64,000 nt of DNA from Arthrobacter stackebrandtii (GTDB lineage: Bacteria; Actinomycetota; Actinomycetes; Actinomycetales; Micrococcaceae): assembly GCF_017876675.1 (NCBI RefSeq), contig NZ_JAGIOI010000001.1, positions 2,852,001-2,916,000 of the forward strand, read 5' to 3'. The notes beneath the pieces were generated by a model that saw only the letters and a program-made list of their open reading frames with translations, made no database searches and was not told where the DNA came from. The translations under genes and the position numbers were made by a program. This document shows positions 1-9,208 of this stretch, piece after piece. Within the stretch, counting starts at the first letter, position 1; each line of letters begins with the position of its first letter.

Positions 1-1229
1 GCCCGGACGGCCACGGCGGCCGAGGCGGTGTCGGCTGCTGCCAGCTTTTCATCGGCATTCGCGGCAGCAGTCTGCACAAAGTCAAGGCGTTCACGCGCCT
101 GGGTGATGTTGTCGCGGACCGGTTCCACGGCGGAGTCGGCATACTTTTGGGCGAGGGTCGCCAGCTTGGATTCGGCCGCGGCCAGCGCACCGCCCATCTG
201 GGCATGCTCTGTGCGGATGCCGGCCAGGACCTGCCCCGCCGTGCGCTCGAGCTCGCGCAAACCGTCAAAGGAGGCCTTCTCGGCGTCGAGCGCGGCGTTG
301 GCCTCTTCGCTGCGGGCGATGATCTCGCCCAGCCACGACCGCTGCTCCTCAATGGTGTCCGGAATTTCATCGTCGAGCTGCTGCTGGAGCTTGAACGACT
401 CGCTCAGGTGCGCCTTGGCGCTGTCGAGCGCAGCCTGGAACGGCTTGACGGCCTCCTCGCCGTAGGACGCCTGGGCAAATCCAACCTCGTGCTCGCTGAC
501 CTTGATGGCGTCGTCCGCGGCGATGAGCAGCGAGCCGGCCTTCGTGCGCAGTTCCTCAATGGTCATCCCGGCGTTCGGATCCAGTGCCTGCCCGTCGCTG
601 CCGTAGCCCTTCGCCGTGGCCTCGGCCGCGGACTTTTTCCGCCGGCTGCGCATGTACAGGGCCGTTCCCGCACCGCCAACCACGACGGCGCCGCCGACTC
701 CCAGCGCCACGTAGCCGCCGGTGGTGTTCGGCACGTTCCCCTTGCCGCCGCCGGCGGCATCGCCCAGGGCCCCGGCCGTGTCAATGGCGGCCTGTGCCCA
801 TTCCTTGGAGGACAGGCGCGGCTTGAGCACATTGGTCTGGATGTACTGGTTCTTTGACTCAGGCACCATGCCGGTGTCGGCAAACAGGGCGTACTTGCCG
901 TCGTTGACGGCCACCACCATCAGCGCATCGCCTGTGCCCAGCTGCTTCTTCTCGGCGACCTGGGTGCCCCACTCCTCACCGGTCTGTCCGTCAAAGGAAT
1001 CCACGTAAACCACGAAGAAGGTCATGCCGTGGTCCTGCGCCAGCTTCGCGATGGCGGCCTGGACTGCTGTCTTGTCAGACCCGAGCACATTGGCGTTGTC
1101 AACGATGTAGCTGCCGTTGGGAATGTCAACAGGGGGTTCGGCAGTGGCGGCGCCGGCCGGGCCCAGCATCAGAAATGCCAGGGCAAGCGCCGCCAGCAAG
1201 TGGGAAAACCTCTTCAACCGTGCAAACAT
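1..1229 (-). CDS. TPM-domain membrane protein, C-terminus cut by window edge
   Basis: Exported protein of the TPM (YgcG/Psb32-like) family. The start gives a signal peptide (about residues 1-30, ending A-T-A-E), then a TPM domain (about 35-155) with the family's Y-I-V-D-N-A-N-V-L opening and a D-A-L-M-V-V-A-V-N-D segment. A membrane helix follows (about 172-193, then R-S-R-R-K-K) and a long Ala/Glu/Gln-rich part predicted to be cytoplasmic coiled coil. TPM domains face outside the cell; the domain is linked to acid phosphatase-like folds and protein turnover, but its role here is unknown. AGGTGA lies just upstream of ATG. It diverges from the HtrA-type protease, which suggests an envelope quality-control pair (inference). 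The reading frame is still open at the left edge. Confidence 0.85.
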   Translation of the reverse strand, partial: MFARLKRFSHLLAALALAFLMLGPAGAATAEPPVDIPNGSYIVDNANVLGSDKTAVQAAIAKLAQDHGMTFFVVYVDSFDGQTGEEWGTQVAEKKQLGTGDALMVVAVNDGKYALFADTGMVPESKNQYIQTNVLKPRLSSKEWAQAAIDTAGALGDAAGGGKGNVPNTTGGYVALGVGGAVVVGGAGTALYMRSRRKKSAAEATAKGYGSDGQALDPNAGMTIEELRTKAGSLLIAADDAIKVSEHEVGFAQASYGEEAVKPFQAALDSAKAHLSESFKLQQQLDDEIPDTIEEQRSWLGEIIARSEEANAALDAEKASFDGLRELERTAGQVLAGIRTEHAQMGGALAAAESKLATLAQKYADSAVEPVRDNITQARERLDFVQTAAANADEKLAAADTASAAVAVR

Positions 1230-1499
1230 TGCTCACCTTAGACATGGAACCGTTGTGGATATCGGCCTGCGTGCTTAATACGAATACACCACACGATACT
1301 ATGGCCCTGTTAGCCACGGTGGCCTTGTGAAACTGTGCCGTGAAATTGCCTGCCAGGCCCCGGTATTGCGCCATACTGAAGGGGTGCGAACCTTCACAGC
1401 TGACTTCCAGCGAACGTTCGTCAAGGCTCCAGCTGCAGCCGACAAGATGAATATCAATCAAGCAATTCATCACCGAGGTTTTCAATGAAGGGGAAACTG

Positions 1500-3482
1500 A
1501 TGAACCAGAACAACGGAGACCAGAACATCAACAATGGCGAGCAGCCCGAGGCCACCACACCCGCGACCCCGGCTCAGGATGCCGATGCCGTGAACGCTGC
1601 GGCACAAGATATCTCCGGCGAAAATACAGCAGCTGCGGACACGTCGGCCACCTCGGTTCTGCCGCACCCGGCACCTGAGTCTGCGGACACGTCGGCCACC
1701 TCCGTGCTGCCGCACCCCGCTGCCGAAGCCTGGCAGCCCGCAGCGCCCGCCCAGCCTGCCGCCACGAACCAGCCCTTCGAAAGCCCGGCAGCCCAGGACG
1801 CCCCCGCTGGATACCCGGCCCCGGCCACACAGCCCTTTGAGGCACCCGCAGCCCACGCCGCCCCGGCAGCCTACCCGTCGGCCCCGGCACACTCGCCGGC
1901 CCACTCATCCCCGGGCACAAACACGGCCGGGGCCGTCCCAGCCCCCGCCGCACCTGCAGGAACCCCGGCCGCAGCCTACGCGGCACATGCAGCCGCACAG
2001 AATGCAGCACAACAGGCAGCGGCCGCACAGCATGCCGCCGCACAGCAGGCAGCAGCCGCACACGCCGCCCCGGCCCCGGAGGCCACAGCTGCAACGCAGG
2101 CCATCCCGGCCCCGGAGGCAACCCAGGCGCTGCCCAACCCCTGGGCGCAGCCCGCACCGTCACCCCACCTCGGCGCACATGCGGCGCCGGGACAGGCGGG
2201 ACCCGGCTATCCGGCGTCGAACGCGTACCCCCAAACACTGGCACCCGCGGTGACCGCCAAGTCAAAGGACCGCAAGAAGGTGGGCATGGGCATGTTCACC
2301 GGCGGAATCCTCGCCGCGGCACTGGTTGGCGGACTCGTGGGCGGCGGCTCGCTGTACCTGCTCGACCAGCAGGGCGGCAGCCAGGTTGCCAGCTCCAACA
2401 GCCAGTCGGCACCGCTGATTGTCAACAACCCCAACTCCGTCAACGAGGTGTCGGCGGCCGCGGCCAAGGCCATGCCGTCCGTGGTGACCATCTCTGCCAC
2501 CAGCGGCAACTCCGGCGGCACGGGCTCGGGCATCATCCTGGACAAGGAAGGGCACATCCTCACCAACACGCACGTGGTGACGCTGGACGGTGCCGCTGCA
2601 CACGCCACGATCGAGGTCCAGACCAGCGACGGCAAGGTGTACCCGGGCACGATCGTGGGCACCGACCCCCTCTCCGACCTCGCCGTGGTCAAGATTGACG
2701 CACCGAACCTGGTGCCCGCCGAGCTGGGCGAGTCCAGCAAGATCAACGTGGGCGACACCGTCATCGCGATCGGTTCGCCGCTGGGCCTGAACGGAACCGT
2801 CACCGACGGGATCGTCTCCACGCTCAACCGCACCATCCAGGTGGCGTCCTCGGCCGTGCCGGAGAGCCCCAGCGACAGTTCGCAGACCCCGAACGACGGC
2901 GGCAACGGCTTCCAGTTCTCCCCTCCCGGCGGCGGGCAGAACCAGAACGCGGCCACGGGCACCGTGAACCTGAACGTGATCCAGACCGACGCGGCCATCA
3001 ACCCCGGCAACTCCGGCGGCGCCCTGGTCAACACCGACGGCAAGATCATCGGCGTCAACGTGGCCATCGCCTCCACCGGCGGCTCCTCCGACTCCGGCAG
3101 CCAGAGCGGCAACATCGGCGTGGGCTTCTCCATTCCGATCGACCATGCAAAGCGCGTTGCCCAGGACATCATCAAGGACGGCTCGGCCTCGCACGGCCAG
3201 CTGGGCGTCTCGGTCAAGGGCACCTCGGCCACCGGTTCCGACAGCGCCTTCTCGGCCGGCGCAACGGTTGCCAGCGTCACCTCCGGCAGCGCCGCCGACA
3301 ACGCCGGACTGAAGGAAGGCGACGTCATCACCAAGCTGGGCGACCGGACCATCTCCGACCCCTCCGACCTCACGGCAGCCGTCCGCGAGCAGCCGGGCGG
3401 CGCCACAGTGAAGCTCGACTTCACCCGCGACGGCAAGGCACAGTCGGTGGACGTCACGCTGGACACCATGCCGGCCAACTGA
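1500..3482 (+). CDS. htrA: HtrA/DegP-type trypsin-like serine protease with PDZ domain
   Basis: Membrane-anchored envelope serine protease. A cytoplasmic Ala/Pro/Gln-rich N-terminus of about 255 residues precedes one membrane helix (about 262-288), then an S1C protease domain with His in G-H-I-L-T-N-T-H-V-V (about 358), Asp in S-D-L-A-V-V-K-I (about 394) and Ser in N-P-G-N-S-G-G-A-L (about 505), and a C-terminal PDZ domain. I chose the ATG preceded by AAGGGG at 7 nt; an ATG five codons upstream has no good ribosome site. The N-terminus carries a near-exact 16-residue tandem duplication containing T-S-A-T-S-V-L-P-H-P (about residues 46-77). Such proteases degrade or refold misfolded exported proteins. 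The disordered N-terminal region is much longer than in DegP. Confidence 0.93.
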   Translation: MNQNNGDQNINNGEQPEATTPATPAQDADAVNAAAQDISGENTAAADTSATSVLPHPAPESADTSATSVLPHPAAEAWQPAAPAQPAATNQPFESPAAQDAPAGYPAPATQPFEAPAAHAAPAAYPSAPAHSPAHSSPGTNTAGAVPAPAAPAGTPAAAYAAHAAAQNAAQQAAAAQHAAAQQAAAAHAAPAPEATAATQAIPAPEATQALPNPWAQPAPSPHLGAHAAPGQAGPGYPASNAYPQTLAPAVTAKSKDRKKVGMGMFTGGILAAALVGGLVGGGSLYLLDQQGGSQVASSNSQSAPLIVNNPNSVNEVSAAAAKAMPSVVTISATSGNSGGTGSGIILDKEGHILTNTHVVTLDGAAAHATIEVQTSDGKVYPGTIVGTDPLSDLAVVKIDAPNLVPAELGESSKINVGDTVIAIGSPLGLNGTVTDGIVSTLNRTIQVASSAVPESPSDSSQTPNDGGNGFQFSPPGGGQNQNAATGTVNLNVIQTDAAINPGNSGGALVNTDGKIIGVNVAIASTGGSSDSGSQSGNIGVGFSIPIDHAKRVAQDIIKDGSASHGQLGVSVKGTSATGSDSAFSAGATVASVTSGSAADNAGLKEGDVITKLGDRTISDPSDLTAAVREQPGGATVKLDFTRDGKAQSVDVTLDTMPAN

Positions 3483-3507
3483 TCCGGCATCCCTCACGCA
3501 CTGAGCC

Positions 3508-3576
3508 TGCGTACGGTTGGGAACGAATGGTGCGCCACTTCTGGAGTGGCGCACCATTCGCGCTTAACCGTGCGCA
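3508..3576. terminator. bidirectional terminator, long nested hairpin
   Basis: A 16-bp perfect stem (3524-3539 with 3545-3560, 5-nt loop) sits inside a second stem (3508-3518 with 3566-3576, 10 of 11 paired), separated by a 5x5 internal loop. A further 6-bp hairpin follows at 3574-3590. It lies between the convergent ends of the protease gene and the ABC permease gene, so it probably stops transcription from both sides. Confidence 0.75.
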
Positions 3577-3662
3577 TTCCCATCGAATGCCCGACGCCGG
3601 ACCGGCCCGCCCCGGGCGTTTGGCCCGCGCGGGCGGGAAAACCCGGCGCGGGCCCGCGCGGG

Positions 3663-5015
3663 CTAACCGTGCGCGGGGGCGAGGGCGGCATCCAGCACGG
3701 GCTTTGATGCGGCCAGGCCCAGCCACACGAGCCCGATCCCGCCGGCCAGCACCCCCGCAATGACCACCAGTGACAGCGGGGCAAAGATGAGTGCCGAACC
3801 TGTCACCGGAAAAATGAGCAGCGCGGACAGGGCGGCAGAGCCAACCGTCACCGTACGGACGGGCCACATGAGCGACCGCCGGCGGGCCGCCTCCATGACG
3901 GATCGCGGCATGCCCAGCCGGTCAAGGCTCACATACAAGTCGCGCCGGTCCAGCACGGCCGCGGCCTGGTTCACGCCGGCACTGGCAGCCACCAGCAGGA
4001 ACGATGCCACCACCGTGATCAGCACCCCGGTGCGCATGTCGTTGAGCAGGTTGGCTTCCGAGGCGCTGCCGGCCCCCGCCCCGGACACCAGCGCCAGGCC
4101 GGTCCCCGCCACAACCGCCACGAAGCTGGTCATGGACAGGGAGCTGACCTGCCGCCATGCAGCCTTGGGCGATTCCAGGATGGTCCGGGCAGACAGCAGT
4201 TTTTCCGGCGTCTGGGCCCGGCGCAGCCCGCGTCCGGCCAGCCACTTGAGCACAAACGGACCCATCAGGTTCAGCAGTGCCAGCCCGCCGGCCAGGGTGC
4301 CGCACACGATGACCACGACGATGGCCAGGGAGGCCGCACCGCTCGTTGCGGTCATTGCCAGATACAGCAGGACGGCGGCTCCAGCCCCGAGCGCCAGCCG
4401 CAGCCAGTGCACGGTGGGCGCCTTTTGGCGGGTCCGCACACCCAGCGGGGACAGCACCACCTGGCGCAGACCCACCGCTGCACTGACTGCGGCCAGCAAC
4501 ACGAGCGCACCAGCGGCCAGCAGCAGGACGCCCGGCGGCAGCCATAGATTGGACAGGCCCAGCGGCCCTCCCTGGAAGGGGATGAGCGCAACGGCCGGCA
4601 GGGCGGCCGCGTACACGGCGATGCCGGCCAGGATGCCCAGCAGCGCCACGAGCGTGGATTCAACAACGGTCAGCACCCCGACGAGGGCAGGCGTGGCGCC
4701 CATCAGCCGCAGGGTGGACAGCCGTTCGTCGCGTCGCCGGGCCGACAGCCGGGCCGCCGAACCGCCCAGTGTGAGCATGGGCAGCACCATGAGGGACACT
4801 GCCACCAGGGCCAGCATCTGGTAGGCGCCGGCGGTGCCGTAAATGTCTTCCTCCACGGGGTGTAGGAAGAAGCTCAGGGCCCCGGCCAGCACGATCAGCA
4901 GCAGGGCCGTGACCATGGCGAAGGCCGTGGCCGGCAGCGCCACCACCGCCTTGTTGCCCGGTGCTGGCCGGGACATCATCCAGAAAATGGAAAGGGTTGC
5001 GCGCAACTTGTTCAC
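3663..5015 (-). CDS. FtsX-like ABC transporter permease
   Basis: Integral membrane permease of the FtsX/MacB/LolC type, 450 aa. The first membrane segment begins about residue 25 and hydrophobic segments are spread to the C-terminus. The four-helix block (about 75-330) holds the conserved R-L-S-A-R-R-R-D-E-R-L-S-T-L-R-L-M-G stretch that couples to the ATPase, and a second FtsX-like half follows. Its start overlaps the end of the ATPase gene by 4 bp (ATGA), so the two are translationally coupled. Members of this class move lipoproteins or peptides or act as mechanotransmitters; the substrate cannot be read from sequence. Confidence 0.88.
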   Translation of the reverse strand: MNKLRATLSIFWMMSRPAPGNKAVVALPATAFAMVTALLLIVLAGALSFFLHPVEEDIYGTAGAYQMLALVAVSLMVLPMLTLGGSAARLSARRRDERLSTLRLMGATPALVGVLTVVESTLVALLGILAGIAVYAAALPAVALIPFQGGPLGLSNLWLPPGVLLLAAGALVLLAAVSAAVGLRQVVLSPLGVRTRQKAPTVHWLRLALGAGAAVLLYLAMTATSGAASLAIVVVIVCGTLAGGLALLNLMGPFVLKWLAGRGLRRAQTPEKLLSARTILESPKAAWRQVSSLSMTSFVAVVAGTGLALVSGAGAGSASEANLLNDMRTGVLITVVASFLLVAASAGVNQAAAVLDRRDLYVSLDRLGMPRSVMEAARRRSLMWPVRTVTVGSAALSALLIFPVTGSALIFAPLSLVVIAGVLAGGIGLVWLGLAASKPVLDAALAPAHG

Positions 5016-5869
5016 GGCTGCCCCACCCGGTCCGGCCCGGTTGCGGACGGCAGCGGCTCCGGCGCCTGCCCGGCCGGAGACAGTGGTGCCGGTGCCAGGG
5101 ATGCGGGCGCCTGGCCCGCCGAGGGATGCACCGACATGCCGGCGGGCCGGCCCGGCAGCTCAGGTCCCGGTATGTCCAGTGCCGGCGCAAGGGGAGCCGA
5201 CGGCGCAAGGGAGAGGACGCCGTCGTGCATGTACAAGGTGCGGGAGCAGCGGGCGGCGACGGTGGGGTCGTGCGTGACGAGGACAAGCGTGTGGCCTCGG
5301 CCGGCGGTGGCGCCCAGAAGCGCTGACATGACCTCCGCGGAGGTGTGGGAGTCGAGGGCGCCGGTGGGTTCGTCCGCGAAGACGATCCGGGCGCCGGTGA
5401 CCTGGGCGCGGGCGATGGCGACCCGCTGCGCCTGGCCGCCGGAGAGTTCGCCGATGCGGCGGTTCTCCATGCCGGCCAGGCCGAGGTGTGCCAGCCAGGT
5501 GGCGGCCTGGGGTTCGGCATCGCGCCGGGGTATCCCGTTGAGCATGAGGGCCAGGGCGACATTTTCAATGGCGGTCAGCTCCGGGATGAGCAGTCCCGAC
5601 TGGAAGACAAAGCCGAACTGCTCGCGGCGCAGCTTCGAGCGCTGGGTCTCGTTAAGCCCGGTCACGTCGGTGCCGGCGTAGTTGACGCTGCCGGAATCGG
5701 GGGCGGTGATGCCGGCCAGGGTGTGCAGCAACGTGGTCTTGCCGGAGCCGGAGGCGCCCATGATGGCCACGGATTCGCCGGCGAGGATGTCCACGCCAAC
5801 GTTGTCCAGGGCGGTGCCTGCGCCGTAGCGCTTGGTGAGTGAGCGTGCGCTCAACAGTGGGGAGTTCAT
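5012..5869 (-). CDS. ABC transporter ATP-binding protein (MacB/LolD type)
   Basis: ATPase partner of the FtsX-like permease. Walker A is G-A-S-G-S-G-K-T-T (about 39-47), the Q-loop is F-V-F-Q-S, the signature is L-S-G-G-Q-A-Q-R-V-A-I-A-R-A and Walker B is I-V-F-A-D-E-P-T-G-A-L-D. The core of about 225 residues is standard for the family. It is followed by about 60 residues of Pro/Ala/Ser-rich tail with no similarity I recognise, an odd addition. Upstream GGAAG lies 9 nt from ATG. Confidence 0.93.
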   Translation of the reverse strand: MNSPLLSARSLTKRYGAGTALDNVGVDILAGESVAIMGASGSGKTTLLHTLAGITAPDSGSVNYAGTDVTGLNETQRSKLRREQFGFVFQSGLLIPELTAIENVALALMLNGIPRRDAEPQAATWLAHLGLAGMENRRIGELSGGQAQRVAIARAQVTGARIVFADEPTGALDSHTSAEVMSALLGATAGRGHTLVLVTHDPTVAARCSRTLYMHDGVLSLAPSAPLAPALDIPGPELPGRPAGMSVHPSAGQAPASLAPAPLSPAGQAPEPLPSATGPDRVGQP

Positions 5870-6025
5870 GCTTCAATTCTTCCGGGCTGGTGCCGCGGCG
5901 GCATCGGGCCGCAGTGGGAACCTCAGGCTGTGGCCTCCACCCGGGGTAGGAGTCCGAACAGGACCCGGGGCGTGCAACCCGCAGGGAGCAGCCGAACTAA
6001 AAACCGCCGGCTCCTTGCTGGATGC

Positions 6026-7093
6026 TCACGGCGCCCTGGGCAACCGCCGCCGCTGCGGCTCGGGGACGGCCACCGCAACCAGGATGCCTGAGGCGGCACC
6101 GATGACGGTCTCAACGACCCGGTCCGCGGCAAGCCCGAGTGGGTCGCCGGGAACAGCCAGCAGGGTCATGATGAGGATCAGCGGGGTAAAGAACGCCAAG
6201 GCCAGGCCGTAGTGGTGCTGCATGAACAGCTCCGTGGGATGCATGAGCAGCACCACTGCCACGGACAGGGCAGCGGTGCCCGGTCCCGGCCAGAGGACCA
6301 GGGCCGTGACGCCGACGCCGGCGAAGGTCCCCGCCGCGCGGTGGATTCCGCGCCGGATCCGGCCGTTGAGTGTCTCAGCCGCCAGCGGGACGGCCGCCGC
6401 CGCCATGGCCCAGTAGGGATGCCCAATCCCCAGCATGTGCCCCGTGGCACCGGCCGCAGCCACGGCCAGAAAGTAGCGGAGCGCGTGGACCAGCGCGGCC
6501 GCTGCCCCTGGACGGCTGACGGCGCGCACCGCACCGGGCTGCCATGACCGTGAACCAAGCCACCCGGAAAAGCCGACAAGCACCGAAAACGCCGCGGAAC
6601 CGGTGCAGACGGCGGCAGCCGCCCACCACGGCACCGCTGACGGCACCGCCGCGAGCGCACCGAAGGCAAAAATGCAGAAGAACGGCCCCGTCGGTTTGAG
6701 CCCAAACCGGTCCGCCACCAGCGAGGCTGCGGCGGCCAGCAGCGCCTCAAGGCCAATCAGCGGCCAGGGGCCCGCCGCGGCTTCGGCGCAGAGAATGCCC
6801 AGCAGGGAACCGCCCAAAAGCAGGACGGCCGCCTGGCCCTGGTGGACCAGGCGCAGCTGGTGGGGTTCATCCCGGCCATACATCCCCACGAACGAGCCGA
6901 AGGCGGCGTAGATGATCAGCTCCGGCCGGCCGGCGGCCAGCAGGATCAGGGCGGGCACCGCAAACCCGGCTGTCACGCGCCGGGCAGCCCGCCGGTCGCC
7001 GGCTCCGGGCACGAGCGTGACGGGTCGGAGGACGGACGCCCGCCGGGCAATGAGCACGGCTGGGTGGATCGCGGTCAGGTGCGGGGCAGGCAT
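6026..7093 (-). CDS. FUSC-family integral membrane protein
   Basis: Protein of 355 aa with two blocks of hydrophobic helices, the layout of the FUSC / aromatic acid exporter-like family. Block one (about 45-165) contains A-A-F-G-S-F-V-G-M-Y-G; block two (about 205-340) contains H-P-Y-W-A-M-A and an R-R-G-I-H-R-A-A-G-T segment typical of FUSC repeats. It probably exports small organic acids or aromatic compounds (family inference). GAAGG precedes ATG by 6 nt. A T-N11-A palindrome upstream suggests control by the LysR regulator encoded just behind it. Confidence 0.82.
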   Translation of the reverse strand: MPAPHLTAIHPAVLIARRASVLRPVTLVPGAGDRRAARRVTAGFAVPALILLAAGRPELIIYAAFGSFVGMYGRDEPHQLRLVHQGQAAVLLLGGSLLGILCAEAAAGPWPLIGLEALLAAAASLVADRFGLKPTGPFFCIFAFGALAAVPSAVPWWAAAAVCTGSAAFSVLVGFSGWLGSRSWQPGAVRAVSRPGAAAALVHALRYFLAVAAAGATGHMLGIGHPYWAMAAAAVPLAAETLNGRIRRGIHRAAGTFAGVGVTALVLWPGPGTAALSVAVVLLMHPTELFMQHHYGLALAFFTPLILIMTLLAVPGDPLGLAADRVVETVIGAASGILVAVAVPEPQRRRLPRAP

Positions 7094-7106
7094 GGGCGGC
7101 CTTCAC

Positions 7107-7130
7107 GGTGGCAGGAGCAGTTCTGCCACC
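7107..7130 (-). promoter_or_regulatory. hairpin in the FUSC gene leader
   Basis: An 8-bp perfect stem (ggtggcag / ctgccacc) with an 8-nt loop sits 14 bp before the start codon. It has no U tract. It could be the end signal of lysR or an mRNA leader structure. Confidence 0.4.
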
Positions 7131-7146
7131 ACTTTGGCGAACGAGC

Positions 7147-7196
7147 ATCATAGACGTCAAAGAAGAGGTGGCTCTCGTTTGATAGGCACTGCCTAT
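7147..7196 (-). promoter_or_regulatory. promoter and LysR-type operator of the FUSC gene
   Basis: A perfect 7-bp inverted repeat with one central base (ATAGGCA-c-TGCCTAT, 7182-7196) contains T-N11-A, the core of LysR-family sites. A -10-like TATGAT lies at 7147-7152 on the minus strand, which puts the palindrome centre near -50, a usual activator position. It lies between lysR and the FUSC gene, which suggests direct control. Confidence 0.55.
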
Positions 7197-7236
7197 ATTG
7201 GGGTGCTGTCGGAATGCGACTGCCCGCCCGCTGCCC

Positions 7237-8190
7237 CTAGTCCCGTGCCGGAGCGGGCCGGTGCTCCCCGGGACGCGGCACCAGTGGGAGCCGGGAGAAG
7301 AACTCCAGGTCCGCGTCCTCGGCGGCAGACACGAGGGCACTGGCCATCACGGTGGAAGGCTCCCGGTCCAGGGTGACAAGGCCCACCGGGACAGAGCCCT
7401 CCGGCCGGACCAGGGGAAGGGCCCGCACCGATGGCGGCAGCACAAACGCGAGGAGCCACGCGGCAGGCACGATGGTGGCCCAGCCGCCGGCCGCCACATG
7501 GGAAAAGAGGGAGGCCACGGAGTCGGTCTCCAAAGTGGGGGACGGCTGCACCCCGGCTTCGGCAAACATGCCGTCGATGCGCCGCCGGCCCTGCATGTGC
7601 GGGGCCAGCAGGCACAGCGGCAAGGCGGATGCCTCCGCCCAGGTGGCCTGCGGGCCGGGCAGCCAGCCCGCTGAGGCCGGGCAGAGCAGCACGTACCGTT
7701 CCGAATAGAGCGGGACCGCGTGGAACCCGTCCGGGAGCGGGTCCTTGATGTAGCTGATCCCGCCGTCCAACTCATTCTCAAGCAGCAGGCGGAGGATGTC
7801 GGAAGAGGCAAGGTCTGAAATGACATCAACGCGCGCGCCCGGGTTGGCGGCGCAGAACGGGCCGGTCAGCAGCGGTGCTGCGTTGGCCGCCGTCGGAATG
7901 CAGCCAAGGCGGAGCGTGCCGGTGACGTGTCCGCGCAGTGCGGCAACGTCGGCAACGAGTCCGTCCCGGCCCGCCAGTATCTGCCGGGCCCAGAGCACCA
8001 CGGCCTCGCCCTCGGCGGTCAGGCCCCCAAACTTGTTCCCGCGGCGGACCAACGGCGCATCAAGCTCGGCCTCGAGCCGGCGGATGCCCTCGGACAAGGC
8101 CGGCTGCGACACGCCACAGGACGCGGCGGCACGCACAAAGTGCCGCTCGCGGGCCAGGGCCACCATGTACTCAAGTTGACGGAAGAACAC
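7237..8190 (-). CDS. LysR-family transcriptional regulator
   Basis: Regulator of 317 aa. The N-terminal winged HTH (about 1-60) reads R-Q-L-E-Y-M-V-A-L-A-R-E-R-H-F with the recognition helix V-S-Q-P-A-L-S-E-G-I-R-R-L-E. A LysR substrate-binding domain follows (about 88-290). The GTG start fits the usual family start about 4 residues before R-Q-L-E-Y and is preceded by a -10-like TAGACC 6 nt upstream, so the mRNA is probably leaderless. It lies in tandem with the FUSC exporter gene. The effector is unknown. Confidence 0.92.
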   Translation of the reverse strand: MFFRQLEYMVALARERHFVRAAASCGVSQPALSEGIRRLEAELDAPLVRRGNKFGGLTAEGEAVVLWARQILAGRDGLVADVAALRGHVTGTLRLGCIPTAANAAPLLTGPFCAANPGARVDVISDLASSDILRLLLENELDGGISYIKDPLPDGFHAVPLYSERYVLLCPASAGWLPGPQATWAEASALPLCLLAPHMQGRRRIDGMFAEAGVQPSPTLETDSVASLFSHVAAGGWATIVPAAWLLAFVLPPSVRALPLVRPEGSVPVGLVTLDREPSTVMASALVSAAEDADLEFFSRLPLVPRPGEHRPAPARD

Positions 8191-8196
8191 ACCACC

Positions 8197-8226
8197 GGTC
8201 TACAGCATGTCCGCTTCGGACGCCAA
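8197..8226 (-). promoter_or_regulatory. predicted leaderless promoter of lysR
   Basis: TTGGCG (-35-like) and TAGACC (-10-like) are 18 bp apart. The -10 ends exactly 6 nt before the GTG start, so the expected transcription start is the G of GTG. Confidence 0.45.
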
Positions 8227-8391
8227 CGAGCGCGCCCGCTGTTCGCCCGGAGTAAAGATTCGTCGCAGAAAATTCCGGCCCGCGCCGCCACGAACTAAGC
8301 TGTTGGGATAGGCCAAGGGCGAACCCGCCGCACCCTCCCGCAACGGGAGCGGCTGCAGCGCAACCAACCGTCCATGACACAAAGGACAGCA

Positions 8392-9198
8392 GTGGAAAAC
8401 TCAGCACTGAATATTGTCGTACTGGTCAAGTATGTGCCAGACGCGCAATTTGACCGGCACCTGACAGGTGATGCTCACACGATCGACCGCAATGAGAGCA
8501 TCCTGTCCGAACTCGATGAATACGCACTGGAAGCAGCGCTGGCCCTGACCGACGCCCGCGGCGGCGCCAAGGGCGGGAACACCGTCACGGCACTGACACT
8601 GGGACCGGCCGCCGCCGCAGCAGCAGTGAAAAAGTCGCTGCAGATCGGCGCAACGCAGGGCCTGCACGTCAGCGACGAGGCGCTCGCAGGCTCCGACGCC
8701 TCCGCCACCTCGCTGGTCCTGGCGGCAGCCATCAGGTCCCTCGGCAACGTTGACCTTGTCATCACCGGCATGGCCTCCACCGACGGCGAAACCTCCATTG
8801 TGCCGGCACAGCTCGCCGCCCGCCTGGGCCTGCCCCAGATCACCTTCGCCTCATCGGTGGAGCTGGACGGCGCCACGGTCACGGCCCGCCGCGACGGCGA
8901 CGACTTCTCCGAGGAAATCCAGGCAACGCTGCCGGCCCTCATCTCCGTGACGGACCAGGCCAATGAGCCGCGCTACCCGAACTTCAAGGGCATCATCGCC
9001 GCGAAGAAGAAGAAGGTGACCACCGTGTCCCTGGCCGACCTCGGCGTGGCGCCGGACGCCGTCGGACTGGCCGGTTCCCTGACCCGGGTGGCCGCGGCAG
9101 CCGAGCGCCCCGCCCGCACCGCCGGCACCATCATCACCGATTCGGGCGACGCCGGCATCCAGCTGGTTGACTTCCTGGCCGCGCAGAAACTGATCTAA
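8392..9198 (+). CDS. etfB: electron transfer flavoprotein beta subunit
   Basis: Beta subunit of ETF, which binds AMP and passes electrons from acyl-CoA and other flavin dehydrogenases to the quinone pool with EtfA. The start of the fold ([10 protein letters not shown]) and the ETF beta region ([13 protein letters not shown], about 122-134) are clear. I chose GTG because AAAGGA lies 5 nt upstream; an ATG six codons earlier lacks a ribosome site. A 6-bp hairpin (8335-8349) sits in the leader. etfA follows after 10 bp, so the two form an operon. Confidence 0.93.
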   Translation: MENSALNIVVLVKYVPDAQFDRHLTGDAHTIDRNESILSELDEYALEAALALTDARGGAKGGNTVTALTLGPAAAAAAVKKSLQIGATQGLHVSDEALAGSDASATSLVLAAAIRSLGNVDLVITGMASTDGETSIVPAQLAARLGLPQITFASSVELDGATVTARRDGDDFSEEIQATLPALISVTDQANEPRYPNFKGIIAAKKKKVTTVSLADLGVAPDAVGLAGSLTRVAAAAERPARTAGTIITDSGDAGIQLVDFLAAQKLI

Positions 9199-9208
9199 GG
9201 AACCATTC

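Noticed and set aside
1126-1485. Minus-strand frame upstream of the TPM gene
   Set aside because: It overlaps the TPM signal peptide in another frame and lacks a ribosome site and recognisable product.
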